Part shown: piece by piece, positions 43,351 to 52,108 of the stretch
Numbering within the stretch: position 1 is the stretch's first letter
Layout: every line of letters starts with the position of its first letter
Assembly (NCBI RefSeq): GCF_042879035.1
Contig: NZ_JBIAOU010000007.1
Coordinates: 124,001-188,000 of the forward strand
Source of the DNA: Rhodococcus_G sp042879035
Lineage (GTDB): Bacteria; Actinomycetota; Actinomycetes; Mycobacteriales; Mycobacteriaceae
Length of the DNA stretch: 64,000 nucleotides
Reading direction: 5' to 3'
Made by a program: the position numbers and the translations under genes
The notes under the pieces: generated by a model
What the model was told of the DNA's origin: nothing
The model's database searches: none
Seen by the model: only the letters and a program-made list of their open reading frames with translations

Positions 43351-44217
43351 CTAGGAACCGGCGGTCGGGTTCAGGTCCTCCTCGAACCACATCCCGACCC
43401 GGGCGAGGGTGCCGCCGTCGGTGGTCGGCAGCGTGACGCCGGAGATGTAGGCGGAGTCGTCGGAGACGAGGAACAGTGCGGCCTTGGCGTTGTCCATCAG
43501 TGACGGCGGACGGTTCAGCTTCAGCGGGATCGGCGAGACGATCGGATCCCACGGGCCGGCGACCTCCTCGTAGGACTGCCCGACGACGGGGGTGCCCGCG
43601 GGCGCGAGGAAGTTCGGCGACATGCCGTGGGTGGGGGCGATGGCGTTGACGCGGATGCCGTCGCGGCCGAGGTCGAGGCTCAGGCCCCGCACCAGGCCGT
43701 TGACGCCGGCCTTCGTCGCGGAGTACAGCGCGATGCTGTGGTACGCGGCGAGCGACGCCGCGGAGGAGGTGGCGAGGATGACGCCGCCGCCGTTGGCGCG
43801 CAGTGCCGGCACGGCGGCCTGGGCGGAGTAGATCACGCCGCTGAGGTTGACGCCAAGCACGTGGTGCCAGTCGTCCTCGGTGAGGTCCTCGAACGCGACC
43901 TGTTCGCCGCCGGCGACCGACGGCACGCCGCCGCGCGAGACGACGCCGGCGTTGGCGAACATGATGTCGAGCTTGCCGAACTCGTCGACGGTGCGGGCGA
44001 CGGCCTCGACCATCTGTGCCTTGTCGCTGACGTCGGCGACGATGTCGATCGCGGTGCCGCCCCGCTCCTGCACGAGCTTGACGGTGCCGGCCGCACGCTC
44101 GGGATCGATGTCGACGACCGCGATCTTCGCGCCTTCGGAGGCGAACAGCTGGGAGGACTGCCGTCCGAGTCCCGAGCCGCCGCCGGTGATGATCGCGACC
44201 TTGTCGTTGAGTTTCAT
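43351..44217 (-). CDS. SDR oxidoreductase
   Basis: The 288-residue SDR has TGGGSGLGRQ, Asp at the end of beta-2 (VVDIDPE, favouring NAD), NAGVVSRG and catalytic YSATK. The C-terminal lid is longer than usual, with SPIPLKLNRPPSL. It is the first gene of an operon with the acyl-CoA synthetase and hydratase, driven by the promoter at 44352-44380. It may oxidise a ring hydroxyl or a hydroxyacyl-CoA. Confidence 0.87.
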   Translation of the reverse strand: MKLNDKVAIITGGGSGLGRQSSQLFASEGAKIAVVDIDPERAAGTVKLVQERGGTAIDIVADVSDKAQMVEAVARTVDEFGKLDIMFANAGVVSRGGVPSVAGGEQVAFEDLTEDDWHHVLGVNLSGVIYSAQAAVPALRANGGGVILATSSAASLAAYHSIALYSATKAGVNGLVRGLSLDLGRDGIRVNAIAPTHGMSPNFLAPAGTPVVGQSYEEVAGPWDPIVSPIPLKLNRPPSLMDNAKAALFLVSDDSAYISGVTLPTTDGGTLARVGMWFEEDLNPTAGS

Positions 44218-44351
44218 GTGGGCTCCTCGGGTCCGACGAGTGGTGGCGCCGGTCTTCCGGCGTCCGGAATGACCATGAAAGAATTTGGCGTGCACCGGAT
44301 TCGGTGAACAGCGTCGCTTCCCGGGGATCGACCTCCGGCGCGTCGAGACCC

Positions 44352-44380
44352 ACGCTACGCCCCGAGCTGTGAGACGTCAA
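44352..44380 (-). promoter_or_regulatory. Promoter TTGACG-N17-TAGCGT
   Basis: Leftward -35 TTGACG (44380-44375) and -10 TAGCGT (44357-44352) are separated by exactly 17 bases, right after the transporter stop codon. The segment GATTGACGTC over the -35 recurs over the -35 of the P450-ferredoxin promoter at 62.5 kb. The same hexamers occur at 53073-53101. Confidence 0.6.
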
Positions 44381-45811
44381 TCAAATTTTGTTCTTTGACA
44401 TGCGGTGGGTCGACATCCCGACCACACCCGCACCCGCGGCCGCCGCCGCCCCGATCCAGAACGCGAGGACGTAGGCCGATTCGGAGGCGACGTCGGTACC
44501 CGGCACCGTCGTCGCGGCGAGCAGCGACGCGATCGTCGCGCTGGCCAGCGAGCTGCCGAAGATGCGCGCGATCGCGTTCACGCCGTTCACGACGGCGGTG
44601 TCGGCGGCGGGCACCGCACCCACGAGCAGCGACGGCAGCGCGGCGTAGGCACCGCTCACGAAGACGTTGACCACCACCGCCGCCACCACCATCTGCCAGG
44701 GCTTGTCGTGCGCGACGATCAGGACACCGAAACCGGCAACGCCGACCGCACACATCGCCGTCAGCACCCGGTCGGCGCGGAACCGGTGGATCAGCCGGCC
44801 GCTCACCGCCGCGGACAGCACACCCGCGACCGACCCCGGCAGCAGGAACAGCAGGCTCGCCTCGAGCACGGTGACACCGAACCCGTACCCCCCGAGGTCC
44901 GCGTCAACCTGCACGAACTGCGCGATCCCGAGGAACTGGACGTACATGGCGGCGCCGACCAGCACCGCCGCCACGTGCGCGGGGGTGACGGCCCATCCGA
45001 TCAGCGACGGCGGCGGAACCAGCGGTGTGGCGCACTGCTTTTCGTGTCGATACCACCCGAGCAGGCAGCCGAGACCGCCGACCGCCGACAGGAGCGCAGG
45101 TGCGATCCCCCACCGGTCGCCCTCCGCGATCGCGAGCAGCACCGCGCAGAGCCCGACCGCGAGCAGCACCGCGCCCATGGCGTCGAACCGTCCGCCGTCC
45201 AGCTCCGACCGCCCGGTGCCGGGGATCGCCAGCCAGGTGACGACGAGGGCAATCAGGCTGAGCGCCAACAGCATCCAGAAGACCCGACGGTATTCGCCGC
45301 CGCCGGCGACCAGCACGCCGGCCGCGACCATGCCGACGCCGCCCCCGGCCGCCATGATGCCGGACATCAGCCCGATGGCGTGGGCGAGCCGTCGTTCGTC
45401 GAGGATCGCGCGCACCACCGCCACCCCGACCGGGAACAGCGCGAACGCTGTGCCCTGCAGCACCCGACCGGCGATCAGCAGCGGCAGGGACGGTGCCAGC
45501 ACGCACAGAACCGAGCCGATGACCACCACGACGAGCGTGCCGATCAGTACCGGGCGGCCCCCGCGCTGGTCGGCGAGCCGGCCGAGCACCGGGGTGGTCA
45601 CCGCGGCCGCGAGCAGGTTCGCGGTGAGCACCCAGCCGACCGCGGTCGGACCGATGTCGAGTTGGCGCGCCATGGTCGGGATCACCGGGACCACAGCGGC
45701 CTGCAGGATCGCCAGGGTCATCATCGAGAAGCACAGCGCGGCAACGACTCGTCCGCCGCGGACTCGGGCGGCGGCGGCGGGACGGACGTCGGTACGCGCG
45801 TCCGCGGTCAC
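44381..45811 (-). CDS. MFS transporter, DHA2-like (about 14 helices)
   Basis: The 476-residue polytopic protein has the MFS motif GRLADQRGGRP in the first loop and GRVLQGTAFALFPVG, typical of drug:H+ antiporters of the DHA2 group. About 14 hydrophobic segments are visible. Within a catabolic operon it could take up the substrate or expel a toxic intermediate. GTG 45811 overlaps the upstream hydratase stop codon (GTGA), so I prefer it over GTG 45823. Confidence 0.87.
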   Translation of the reverse strand: MTADARTDVRPAAAARVRGGRVVAALCFSMMTLAILQAAVVPVIPTMARQLDIGPTAVGWVLTANLLAAAVTTPVLGRLADQRGGRPVLIGTLVVVVIGSVLCVLAPSLPLLIAGRVLQGTAFALFPVGVAVVRAILDERRLAHAIGLMSGIMAAGGGVGMVAAGVLVAGGGEYRRVFWMLLALSLIALVVTWLAIPGTGRSELDGGRFDAMGAVLLAVGLCAVLLAIAEGDRWGIAPALLSAVGGLGCLLGWYRHEKQCATPLVPPPSLIGWAVTPAHVAAVLVGAAMYVQFLGIAQFVQVDADLGGYGFGVTVLEASLLFLLPGSVAGVLSAAVSGRLIHRFRADRVLTAMCAVGVAGFGVLIVAHDKPWQMVVAAVVVNVFVSGAYAALPSLLVGAVPAADTAVVNGVNAIARIFGSSLASATIASLLAATTVPGTDVASESAYVLAFWIGAAAAAGAGVVGMSTHRMSKNKI

Positions 45812-46599
45812 CGCCCCGTCCACTGGGGGGTGCGTTCGGCCGCGAACGCCCGCGGCCCCTCCTTCGCGTCCTCACTGGTCATCACGATCCGGGTGGCGTC
45901 GCGGTTTATCGCCCAGTCCTCCTGCGCCCATCCGGTGTTCGCGGCGGCGCTCTCGTGCATCACCCGCTTGCTCTGCTGCACGGCGATCGGGGCGTTCGCG
46001 GCGATCGTCCCGGCGAGCTCGAGGGCCGCGGCCAGCGCGGTGCCCGCCGGGGCGACCGCGTTGACCAGGCCCAACTCGTAGGCGCGCGCCGCGGACACCG
46101 GGCGTCCGGTCAGCGCGATCTCGGCGGCGACCTTCGGCGGCACCTGCCGGTGGATGCGCAGGACGCCACCGGCAGCGGCGATGAGGCCGCGGGTGACCTC
46201 GGGCAGACCGAGTGACGCCCGCTCGTCGATGACGGCGAGGTCCGCGGACAGGACGATCTCGGTGCCACCGCCGAGCGCGAAACCGTTCACCGCGGCGATC
46301 ACCGGTTTCGGGATCCAGTGCCGGACGATGCCGGCGAAGTCGCGGTCGCGGTGCTCGGGGTCGTAGACGCCTCGGCCCGCGGCGATCTCCTTCAGGTCCG
46401 CGCCGGCGCAGAAGGCCCGGCCCGCACCGGTGATGACGACGACCCTCACCTCCGGGTCGGCGGCGGCGCGTTCCAGCGCGGCTCCGGCGGCCGCCGACAG
46501 CGCGGCGTCGACGGCGTTGAGCACGTCGGGCCGGTTCAGCGTCACGATCGCGACATGGTCACGCACCTCGTACAGGGCGGCCGGCTCGGTCACGGTCAC
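45808..46599 (-). CDS. Enoyl-CoA hydratase
   Basis: This 263-residue crotonase has both Glu motifs (GGGTEIVL, LGLPEVTRG), GRAFCAGADLK and a C-terminal SEDAKEGPRAF. It is a close paralog of the hydratase at 32420. It lies between the ferredoxin reductase and transporter genes on one strand and is translationally coupled to the latter. GAGGAGA precedes the GTG start. Confidence 0.9.
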   Translation of the reverse strand: MTVTEPAALYEVRDHVAIVTLNRPDVLNAVDAALSAAAGAALERAAADPEVRVVVITGAGRAFCAGADLKEIAAGRGVYDPEHRDRDFAGIVRHWIPKPVIAAVNGFALGGGTEIVLSADLAVIDERASLGLPEVTRGLIAAAGGVLRIHRQVPPKVAAEIALTGRPVSAARAYELGLVNAVAPAGTALAAALELAGTIAANAPIAVQQSKRVMHESAAANTGWAQEDWAINRDATRIVMTSEDAKEGPRAFAAERTPQWTGR

Positions 46600-46630
46600 A
46601 GAGGTCTCCTCACGGGGCGGGGACGACGAT

Positions 46631-47608
46631 CTACAGGTCGAGGACGAGCCGGGGCGTGCAGCTGCGGGAGACGCAGATCATCATCGCGTCGTTCGCGGCC
46701 TGCTCGTCGTCGGTGAGGACGGAGTCGCGGTGGTCGGGCCGGCCGGCGAGCACGGCGACCTCGCAGGTCCCGCAGGTGCCCTCCCGGCAGGAGAAGTCGA
46801 CGTCGACGCCGCTGCGCTGCAGTGCGTCGATGATGGACTCCGACTCCGCCACCTCGACGACGCCGCCGCTGCGCCCGAGCTCCACTTCGAAGGCACCGTC
46901 CTCGGTTTCGCCGATGTCCTTGGGCGCGAACCGCTCCACGTGCAGCGTGACGTGATCGCGTTCCCGGCAGGCGGATTCGATCGCCTGCAGCAGCGGCTCG
47001 GGGCCGCAGCAGTACACCGCGGTGCCCGGCGCGGCCGCGTCCAGGGCGGTGGCCAGGTCGAGGATGCCGTACTCGTCCTGGGGGCGCAGCAGAACCCGAT
47101 CGGGGTGCGCGGCGGTCAGGTCGTCGGCGAAGGCCATGCTCGCGCGGGTGCGACCGCCGTACAGCAGCTGCCACGCCGCGCTGCGCTCGTCGACGCGGTG
47201 CAGCATCGGGCGGAGCGGGGTGATGCCGATGCCACCGGCGACGAAGAGGTACGAGGGCGCCTCGGCGAGCGCGAAGTGGTTGCGGGGACCGCCGGTCTCG
47301 ATGAGGTCGCCGACCTCGAGCTTGTCGTGCACGTACGCCGAACCGCCGCGTCCGTTCGGCTCGCGCAGCACACCGACGGTCAGCGAGGTCGTGTCGCCGG
47401 GGTCGCCGCACAGCGAGTACTGGCGGGTGACCTCGCCGAGGACGAGGTCGAGGTGGGCGCCGGGCTCCCAGGCTGGCACCTCGCCGCCGTCCGGGTCCGT
47501 CAGTGTCACGAGCACGACCCCGTCCGCCGCCGGCTCCTTGGCGCTCACCCGCATTCGCCGGATTGTCTGGTTGTCGGTCATCGGCTGTGTCCACTTCACT
47601 CGATCCAT
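46631..47608 (-). CDS. Oxygenase reductase, phthalate dioxygenase reductase/VanB type
   Basis: The 325-residue protein combines a flavin domain (RQYSLCGDP), an NAD domain (FVAGGIGITPLRPM, CCGPEPLL) and a C-terminal plant-type [2Fe-2S] domain (SCREGTCGTC plus a later Cys). Such reductases feed electrons straight to a Rieske oxygenase. The only such oxygenase here is at 54270, 6.6 kb away, and its promoter shares the CTAAAYCT-N7-TTAG operator. ATG 47608 lies about four bases after the probable transcription start. ATG 47581 is the alternative. Confidence 0.9.
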   Translation of the reverse strand: MDRVKWTQPMTDNQTIRRMRVSAKEPAADGVVLVTLTDPDGGEVPAWEPGAHLDLVLGEVTRQYSLCGDPGDTTSLTVGVLREPNGRGGSAYVHDKLEVGDLIETGGPRNHFALAEAPSYLFVAGGIGITPLRPMLHRVDERSAAWQLLYGGRTRASMAFADDLTAAHPDRVLLRPQDEYGILDLATALDAAAPGTAVYCCGPEPLLQAIESACRERDHVTLHVERFAPKDIGETEDGAFEVELGRSGGVVEVAESESIIDALQRSGVDVDFSCREGTCGTCEVAVLAGRPDHRDSVLTDDEQAANDAMMICVSRSCTPRLVLDL

Positions 47609-47614
47609 ACTTGA

Positions 47615-47633
47615 CTAAATCTTATGCAATTAG
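47615..47633. promoter_or_regulatory. CTAAATCT-N7-TTAG operator at reductase promoter
   Basis: CTAAATCT, seven bases, then TTAG overlaps a leftward TAAGAT -10 (47624-47619) of the reductase gene. The same pattern occurs at 47690 and twice at 54169-54193. Confidence 0.7.
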
Positions 47634-47689
47634 ATTAATTGGACGCAAGGGCGACGTAGAGGGCACTTGCCCAGGGCCACATCGTGGGT

Positions 47690-47708
47690 CTAAATCTATA
47701 GTTGTTAG
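47690..47708. promoter_or_regulatory. CTAAATCT-N7-TTAG operator at SDR promoter
   Basis: The site contains a TATAGT -10 (47697-47702) for the rightward SDR-hydrolase-tetR genes, so a bound repressor would block transcription. It lies 75 bases from the divergent site at 47615. Confidence 0.7.
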
Positions 47709-47733
47709 CCGCATGACCGACAGGAGCACACAC

Positions 47734-48516
47734 ATGGACGCACCTTCCTCCCCGGGATCGGTGCTCGACCTGTTCCGCCTGACCGGATCCGTCGCGGTCG
47801 TGACCGGGGCGGGCAGCGGCCTCGGCGCGGGTTTCGCCCGGGCCCTGGCCGAGGCCGGAGCCGACGTGGTGGTCGCGGCCCGGCGCCGCGACCGGCTCGA
47901 GCAGGTCGCGGAGACGGTGACGGCCGTGGGGCGGCGCTGCCTGGTCGTACCCACCGACGTCACCGACCCGGACCAGTGCGACGCCCTGGCGAACGCGACG
48001 ATGGCGGAGTTCGGCCGCCTCGACGTCCTGGTGAACAACGCCGGTGTCACGCACGCGGCGCCCGCAACCCGTGAACGCCCCGAGGACTACCGGAACGTGC
48101 TCGAGGTCAACCTCTTCGGCGCCTACTGGACCGCGCAGGCGTGCGCCCGGGTTATGCGTCCCGGCGCGAGCATCGTCAACGTGGCCAGTATGCTCGGCCT
48201 GGTGAAGTCGATACTGCCGCAGGCCGCGTACGCGTCCAGCAAGGCCGGCCTGATCGGGCTCACCCGCGACCTGTCGAATCAGTGGTCCGGACGAAAGGGC
48301 ATCCGGGTCAACGCGATCGCCCCCGGCTTCGTGGAGACCGACATGATCGACGAGATGCCCGCACAGACGCTGGCCCGGTTCGTCGGCGAGTCCTCACTCG
48401 GCCGCGCCGCCACCCAGCGCGAGATCGACGCCGCGGTGGTGTTCCTGGCCAGCCCCGCCGCGGGGTACGTCACCGGCTCGACCCTGGCGGTCGACGGCGG
48501 CACGTCCGGCCACTGA
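47734..48516 (+). CDS. SDR oxidoreductase
   Basis: The 260-residue classical SDR has TGAGSGLGAG, an Arg-rich second strand (VVAARRRDRL, favouring NADP), NNAGVTH and catalytic YASSK. ATG 47734 is chosen for the AGGAG at 47722-47726. An ATG at 47713 is too near the probable transcript start to have a ribosome site. It begins an operon with a hydrolase and a TetR gene. Confidence 0.88.
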   Translation: MDAPSSPGSVLDLFRLTGSVAVVTGAGSGLGAGFARALAEAGADVVVAARRRDRLEQVAETVTAVGRRCLVVPTDVTDPDQCDALANATMAEFGRLDVLVNNAGVTHAAPATRERPEDYRNVLEVNLFGAYWTAQACARVMRPGASIVNVASMLGLVKSILPQAAYASSKAGLIGLTRDLSNQWSGRKGIRVNAIAPGFVETDMIDEMPAQTLARFVGESSLGRAATQREIDAAVVFLASPAAGYVTGSTLAVDGGTSGH

Positions 48517-48534
48517 CCACGAGGAAGGCCCACC

Positions 48535-49401
48535 ATGACCGACACCACCACTGCCGTCCGGCTGCAGGGCGACGGCGTCACCCTGGTCGCGGACCGCTGG
48601 GACCCCGTCGACCGTCCCGCACTGGGCACCGTGCTGCTCCTGCACGGCGGCGGTCAGACCCGCCACTCGTGGCAGCGCACCGGGAAACGGCTCGCCGACC
48701 ACGGCTGGAGCGCACTGGCCGTCGACGCCCGCGGGCACGGGGACAGCGACTGGGCCGACGACGGCGACTACGCGATCGCCGCGCACGCCCGCGACCTCGT
48801 CGCCGTGGCGACGAAGCTGGACACTCCCCCGGTACTGGTGGGCGCCTCGTTGGGCGGCATGGCCTCGCTGCTCGCGCAGGGCTCCAATCCGGGACTCGCC
48901 CGGGCGCTCGTCCTGGTCGACATCACCCCGCGGGCGGAGCCGGAAGGCATCACGAAGATCACCACCTTCATGCGCGACGGCCTGGCCGGCTTCGACACCC
49001 TCGAGGACGCCGCCGCAGCCGTGGCGGCCTACAACCCGCACCGCAAGCGGCCTCCGCGGGCGGACGGGCTGCGCAAGAACCTGCGAGAGCGGGACGGCCG
49101 GTGGTACTGGCACTGGGATCCGCGGATGCTCGGCGACCGCGTGAACAGTCCGGAGCAGGCCGGTGTCCGCGAGGAGCAGGCGCGCGCCGCCGCGCAGGCC
49201 GTCACCGTCCCGACCCTGCTGATCCGCGGCGCTCAGTCCGACGTGGTCAGTCCCGAGGGCGCCCGCGACCTCCTCGAGCTGATCCCGGGGTCTCGGCTGG
49301 TCGACGTCGGCGGTGCCGGGCACATGGTCAGCGGCGACGACAACGACGTGCTCAGCGAAGGTCTGCTCGAGTTCCTCGATCGCGACGTCCCGGCGTGGTG
49401 A
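48535..49401 (+). CDS. Alpha/beta hydrolase
   Basis: The 288-residue hydrolase has HGGGQTRHSW (oxyanion region), the nucleophile elbow GASLGG and the catalytic His in GGAGHMVSG. It resembles ring-cleavage-product or lactone hydrolases and esterases. It lies 18 bases after the SDR gene. A role in hydrolysing an ester, lactone or C-C bond of the pathway is inference. Confidence 0.87.
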   Translation: MTDTTTAVRLQGDGVTLVADRWDPVDRPALGTVLLLHGGGQTRHSWQRTGKRLADHGWSALAVDARGHGDSDWADDGDYAIAAHARDLVAVATKLDTPPVLVGASLGGMASLLAQGSNPGLARALVLVDITPRAEPEGITKITTFMRDGLAGFDTLEDAAAAVAAYNPHRKRPPRADGLRKNLRERDGRWYWHWDPRMLGDRVNSPEQAGVREEQARAAAQAVTVPTLLIRGAQSDVVSPEGARDLLELIPGSRLVDVGGAGHMVSGDDNDVLSEGLLEFLDRDVPAW

Positions 49402-49492
49402 GTCGACGGTCGGGGCAGCCGGCCGACCACCCGTTACGATCAGGGCGACCGGCCAGGTGCGCCGCCTGGCGGCGCCGAGTGGAAAGCACGAG

Positions 49493-50134
49493 ATGCCCCG
49501 ACCGTCGAAACCGCTGATCAGCCGCGCCTCCGCGGTCGCGGCGTCCATCGAGATCATCGACACCGAAGGGCTCGAGGCGTTCAGCCTGCCGCGGCTGGCC
49601 AAGCATCTCGGCGTCCGGGCACCCTCGCTCTACCACCACTTCTCCGACAAGTCGGAGATTCTCTCGGCGGTCGCGCGGCAGATCGCCGGCGCCGGCTCGA
49701 TTCCGCGGCGCAAGCCGGGGCCGGACTGGCCGGAGTACTTCGTGTCGATCGCGATGGGCTTCCGGCAGTCGATCCTGCGGCACCGCAACGCGGCGCCGAT
49801 CCTGCTGCAGTACCTGCCGCGCGACCTGCTCATCGGCACCTACGAGGAGACGGCCCGGTTCCTCGAGGCGTCCGGGGTCCCCGCCCGACTGCACGTGCAG
49901 ATCCTCGACGGCATGGAACGACTCTCGCTCGGCGCGGCCCTCACCGAGGCGATGCGCGGGCCGAGCACCCGCACCACGATCTTCCCGAACGTCGACCCGG
50001 AGTCGCAGCCCACCCTGGCCCGCGCACTCGAGGAGAACGAGCTCACGTCGAAGAAGCTGTACGAGGAGATGGTCCGCAGCTTCCTGTTCGGCGTCATGCG
50101 CGACGAAGCCGGATCGGACACCAGGACGGCCTGA
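49493..50134 (+). CDS. TetR regulator
   Basis: The 213-residue TetR has an unusual start (MPRPSKPLISRASAVAASIEI) and the helix-turn-helix LAKHLGVRAPSLYHHFSDK. Its C-terminal half is rich in Leu and Arg and gives no ligand clue. It is 91 bases after the hydrolase gene, in the operon whose promoter has the CTAAATCT-N7-TTAG site, which makes it a good candidate for that operator's repressor. Confidence 0.85.
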   Translation: MPRPSKPLISRASAVAASIEIIDTEGLEAFSLPRLAKHLGVRAPSLYHHFSDKSEILSAVARQIAGAGSIPRRKPGPDWPEYFVSIAMGFRQSILRHRNAAPILLQYLPRDLLIGTYEETARFLEASGVPARLHVQILDGMERLSLGAALTEAMRGPSTRTTIFPNVDPESQPTLARALEENELTSKKLYEEMVRSFLFGVMRDEAGSDTRTA

Positions 50135-50137
50135 CGG

Positions 50138-50479
50138 TCAGGGGCGTTCGAACAGGTCCACGGCCGTGGTGACGCGGTCGTTCGGCAGTTCCTCGGCGAT
50201 GTTCTCACCGGTGCGCAGCCAACCGCCGCGCAGCGCGGAGCGCAGCCAGTTGTCCAGGGCGACCCGGGTTTCGAAGCGCAGCACGATGACGCAGACGTCC
50301 GAGGTGCTGCTCTCCTTGAGCCAGCCGCCACCGAGGAAGCCGGGGAAGATCCGGGCGAGGCCGAGGCCGCTCTGAATCCAGTCGGCGAACTCGTCGTCCC
50401 GCCCGGGCCGGATCCGACGCACGATGGTGGTGGTCACGTTCGCGCCGTCGTCGTCGGCCACGCCGCCGGTGTTGGTCAC
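50138..50479 (-). CDS. ABM-domain (dimeric ferredoxin-like barrel) protein
   Basis: The 113-residue protein looks like an antibiotic biosynthesis monooxygenase-type domain (TTTIVRRIRPGRDDEFADWI, FPGFLGGGWL, VCVIVLRFET). Members range from cofactor-free oxygenases to stress proteins, so the function is open. It starts at GTG and converges on the tetR gene with three bases between them. A hairpin separates it from the upstream aldehyde dehydrogenase gene. Confidence 0.72.
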   Translation of the reverse strand: MTNTGGVADDDGANVTTTIVRRIRPGRDDEFADWIQSGLGLARIFPGFLGGGWLKESSTSDVCVIVLRFETRVALDNWLRSALRGGWLRTGENIAEELPNDRVTTAVDLFERP

Positions 50480-50554
50480 TGTTATCCGCCTCGGCTCCCG
50501 CGCACGTCCACGTGTGCGACCACTTCAAAATAGCAGCGCAACGTCCACAGGCGA

Positions 50555-50582
50555 TGCCCCGGAACGAATCTTTTCCGGGGCA
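50555..50582 (-). terminator. Hairpin after aldehyde dehydrogenase gene
   Basis: TGCCCCGGAA and TTCCGGGGCA form a perfect 10-base stem with an eight-base loop, 23 bases downstream of the aldehyde dehydrogenase stop codon. There is no clear T run, as is usual in this GC-rich group. Confidence 0.6.
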
Positions 50583-50604
50583 CCGCCCGTGTCGTCGTGG
50601 ACGC

Positions 50605-52098
50605 CTACTGCGCGGGTGCGGGCATGTGCACCGTCTTGGTCTCGAAGAACTCCTCGAGACCCTCGACGCCGCCCTCCCGGCCGAGACCGGACTGCTTGTA
50701 TCCGCCGAAGGGGATGGTGAAGTCGATGACGGCGCCGTTGACGCTGATCGTCCCGGTCCGGATGCGTTGCGCGAGGGCGTAGCCGCGGTCCAGGTCCTCG
50801 GTGTACACGGCGCCGGAGAGTCCGTAGATCGAGTCGTTCGCGATCGCGACCGCGTCGTCCTCGTCGTCGTAGGTGATCAGCGAGATGACGGGGCCGAACA
50901 CCTCCTCCTGCGCGATCCGCATGTCGTTGCGCACGCCGTCGATCAGCGTGGGGGCGACGAAATAGCCCTGGTCCACGCCCTCCGGCCGGCCGCCGCCCAG
51001 GACGACGGTCGCGCCGTCCTCGACCGCGGCGGCGATGTAGCCCTCGACGCGGTCCCGGTGCCGTTCACCGGCGAGGGGGCCGAGGAAGTTGGTGGGCTCC
51101 CACGGGTTGCCGATCGGCAGGGAGCCGTACGCGACCTTCAGCGCCTCGAGCACCTCGTCGTGCCGCGTGCGGGAGACCAGGACGCGGGTCAGCGCGATGC
51201 ACGCCTGCCCGGACTGCATGCAGCCGCCCATCGGCAGCGACTGCAGCACGTGGTCGAGGTCGGCGTCGTCGAGGATGATCGCGGCCGACTTGCCGCCCAG
51301 TTCCAGTGACACGCGGGCGATCCGGTCGCTCGCGAGGGAGGCGATGCGGCGGCCGGCGACGGTGGATCCGGTGAACGTGATGTGGTCGACGTCAGGGTTG
51401 GTGACCAGGGTCTCGGACACCTCGCGGTCGGCGATCAGGACGCTGACGACCCCCTCGGGGATGCGGCCCTCGGCGACGAGTTCGGCGATGACGTCGGCGA
51501 ACACGGCCGGCGACAGCGGCGCGTCCGGCGCGCCCTTGAGGATCACCGAGCAGCCCGCGGCGAGCGCAGGCGCGACCTTGAAGGCGATGGTGCCGATCGG
51601 ACCGTTCCACGGAATGATCGCGGCGACAACGCCGGTCGGCTCCTTGAGGATGCGGGAGACGCCGCCGTCGGCGCGGGTGCGGTCGTCGCGGACCTCGAAC
51701 GTGCGCGCCTCGGCGGCGACCGCGCGGAACAGACCGGCGGTCATCTGCTGGGTGCCCGCGCTGACGGCGACCGGAATGCCGACCTCGAGGACGCCGATCG
51801 TGGTCAGCTCCGAGGTGCGCTGTTCGAGCCGGTTCGCGATCTCGTCGACGACGTCGGCACGTTCGGCCATCGACTTGCCGGCCCAGGCGCCCTCGTCGAA
51901 GGACTTCCGCGCCGCGGCGACGGCACGCGCGACGTCTTCCGCTGTGGCACTGCGGATCCGCGCGGCGCGCTGTTCGCTCCACGGGTCGACGAGGTCGATC
52001 CACTCGTCGCCGGTCGAGTCGACCCAGCGGCCGCCGATGAAGACCTGCTCGCGGTCGGCGACCGTGGGGGCCGACGCGGTGGTGTCCGTGATGGTCAT
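50605..52098 (-). CDS. Aldehyde dehydrogenase
   Basis: The 497-residue ALDH has VIPWNG-like IIPWNGPIG, FTGSTVAGRR, LELGGKSAAI (Glu base) and the catalytic Cys in QSGQACIALTR (near residue 297). It follows a mycofactocin-type SDR gene by ten bases. The two may take an alcohol to the carboxylate, which the ligase at 41804 could then activate. Confidence 0.92.
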   Translation of the reverse strand: MTITDTTASAPTVADREQVFIGGRWVDSTGDEWIDLVDPWSEQRAARIRSATAEDVARAVAAARKSFDEGAWAGKSMAERADVVDEIANRLEQRTSELTTIGVLEVGIPVAVSAGTQQMTAGLFRAVAAEARTFEVRDDRTRADGGVSRILKEPTGVVAAIIPWNGPIGTIAFKVAPALAAGCSVILKGAPDAPLSPAVFADVIAELVAEGRIPEGVVSVLIADREVSETLVTNPDVDHITFTGSTVAGRRIASLASDRIARVSLELGGKSAAIILDDADLDHVLQSLPMGGCMQSGQACIALTRVLVSRTRHDEVLEALKVAYGSLPIGNPWEPTNFLGPLAGERHRDRVEGYIAAAVEDGATVVLGGGRPEGVDQGYFVAPTLIDGVRNDMRIAQEEVFGPVISLITYDDEDDAVAIANDSIYGLSGAVYTEDLDRGYALAQRIRTGTISVNGAVIDFTIPFGGYKQSGLGREGGVEGLEEFFETKTVHMPAPAQ

Positions 52099-52108
52099 GT
52101 GTGGCCTC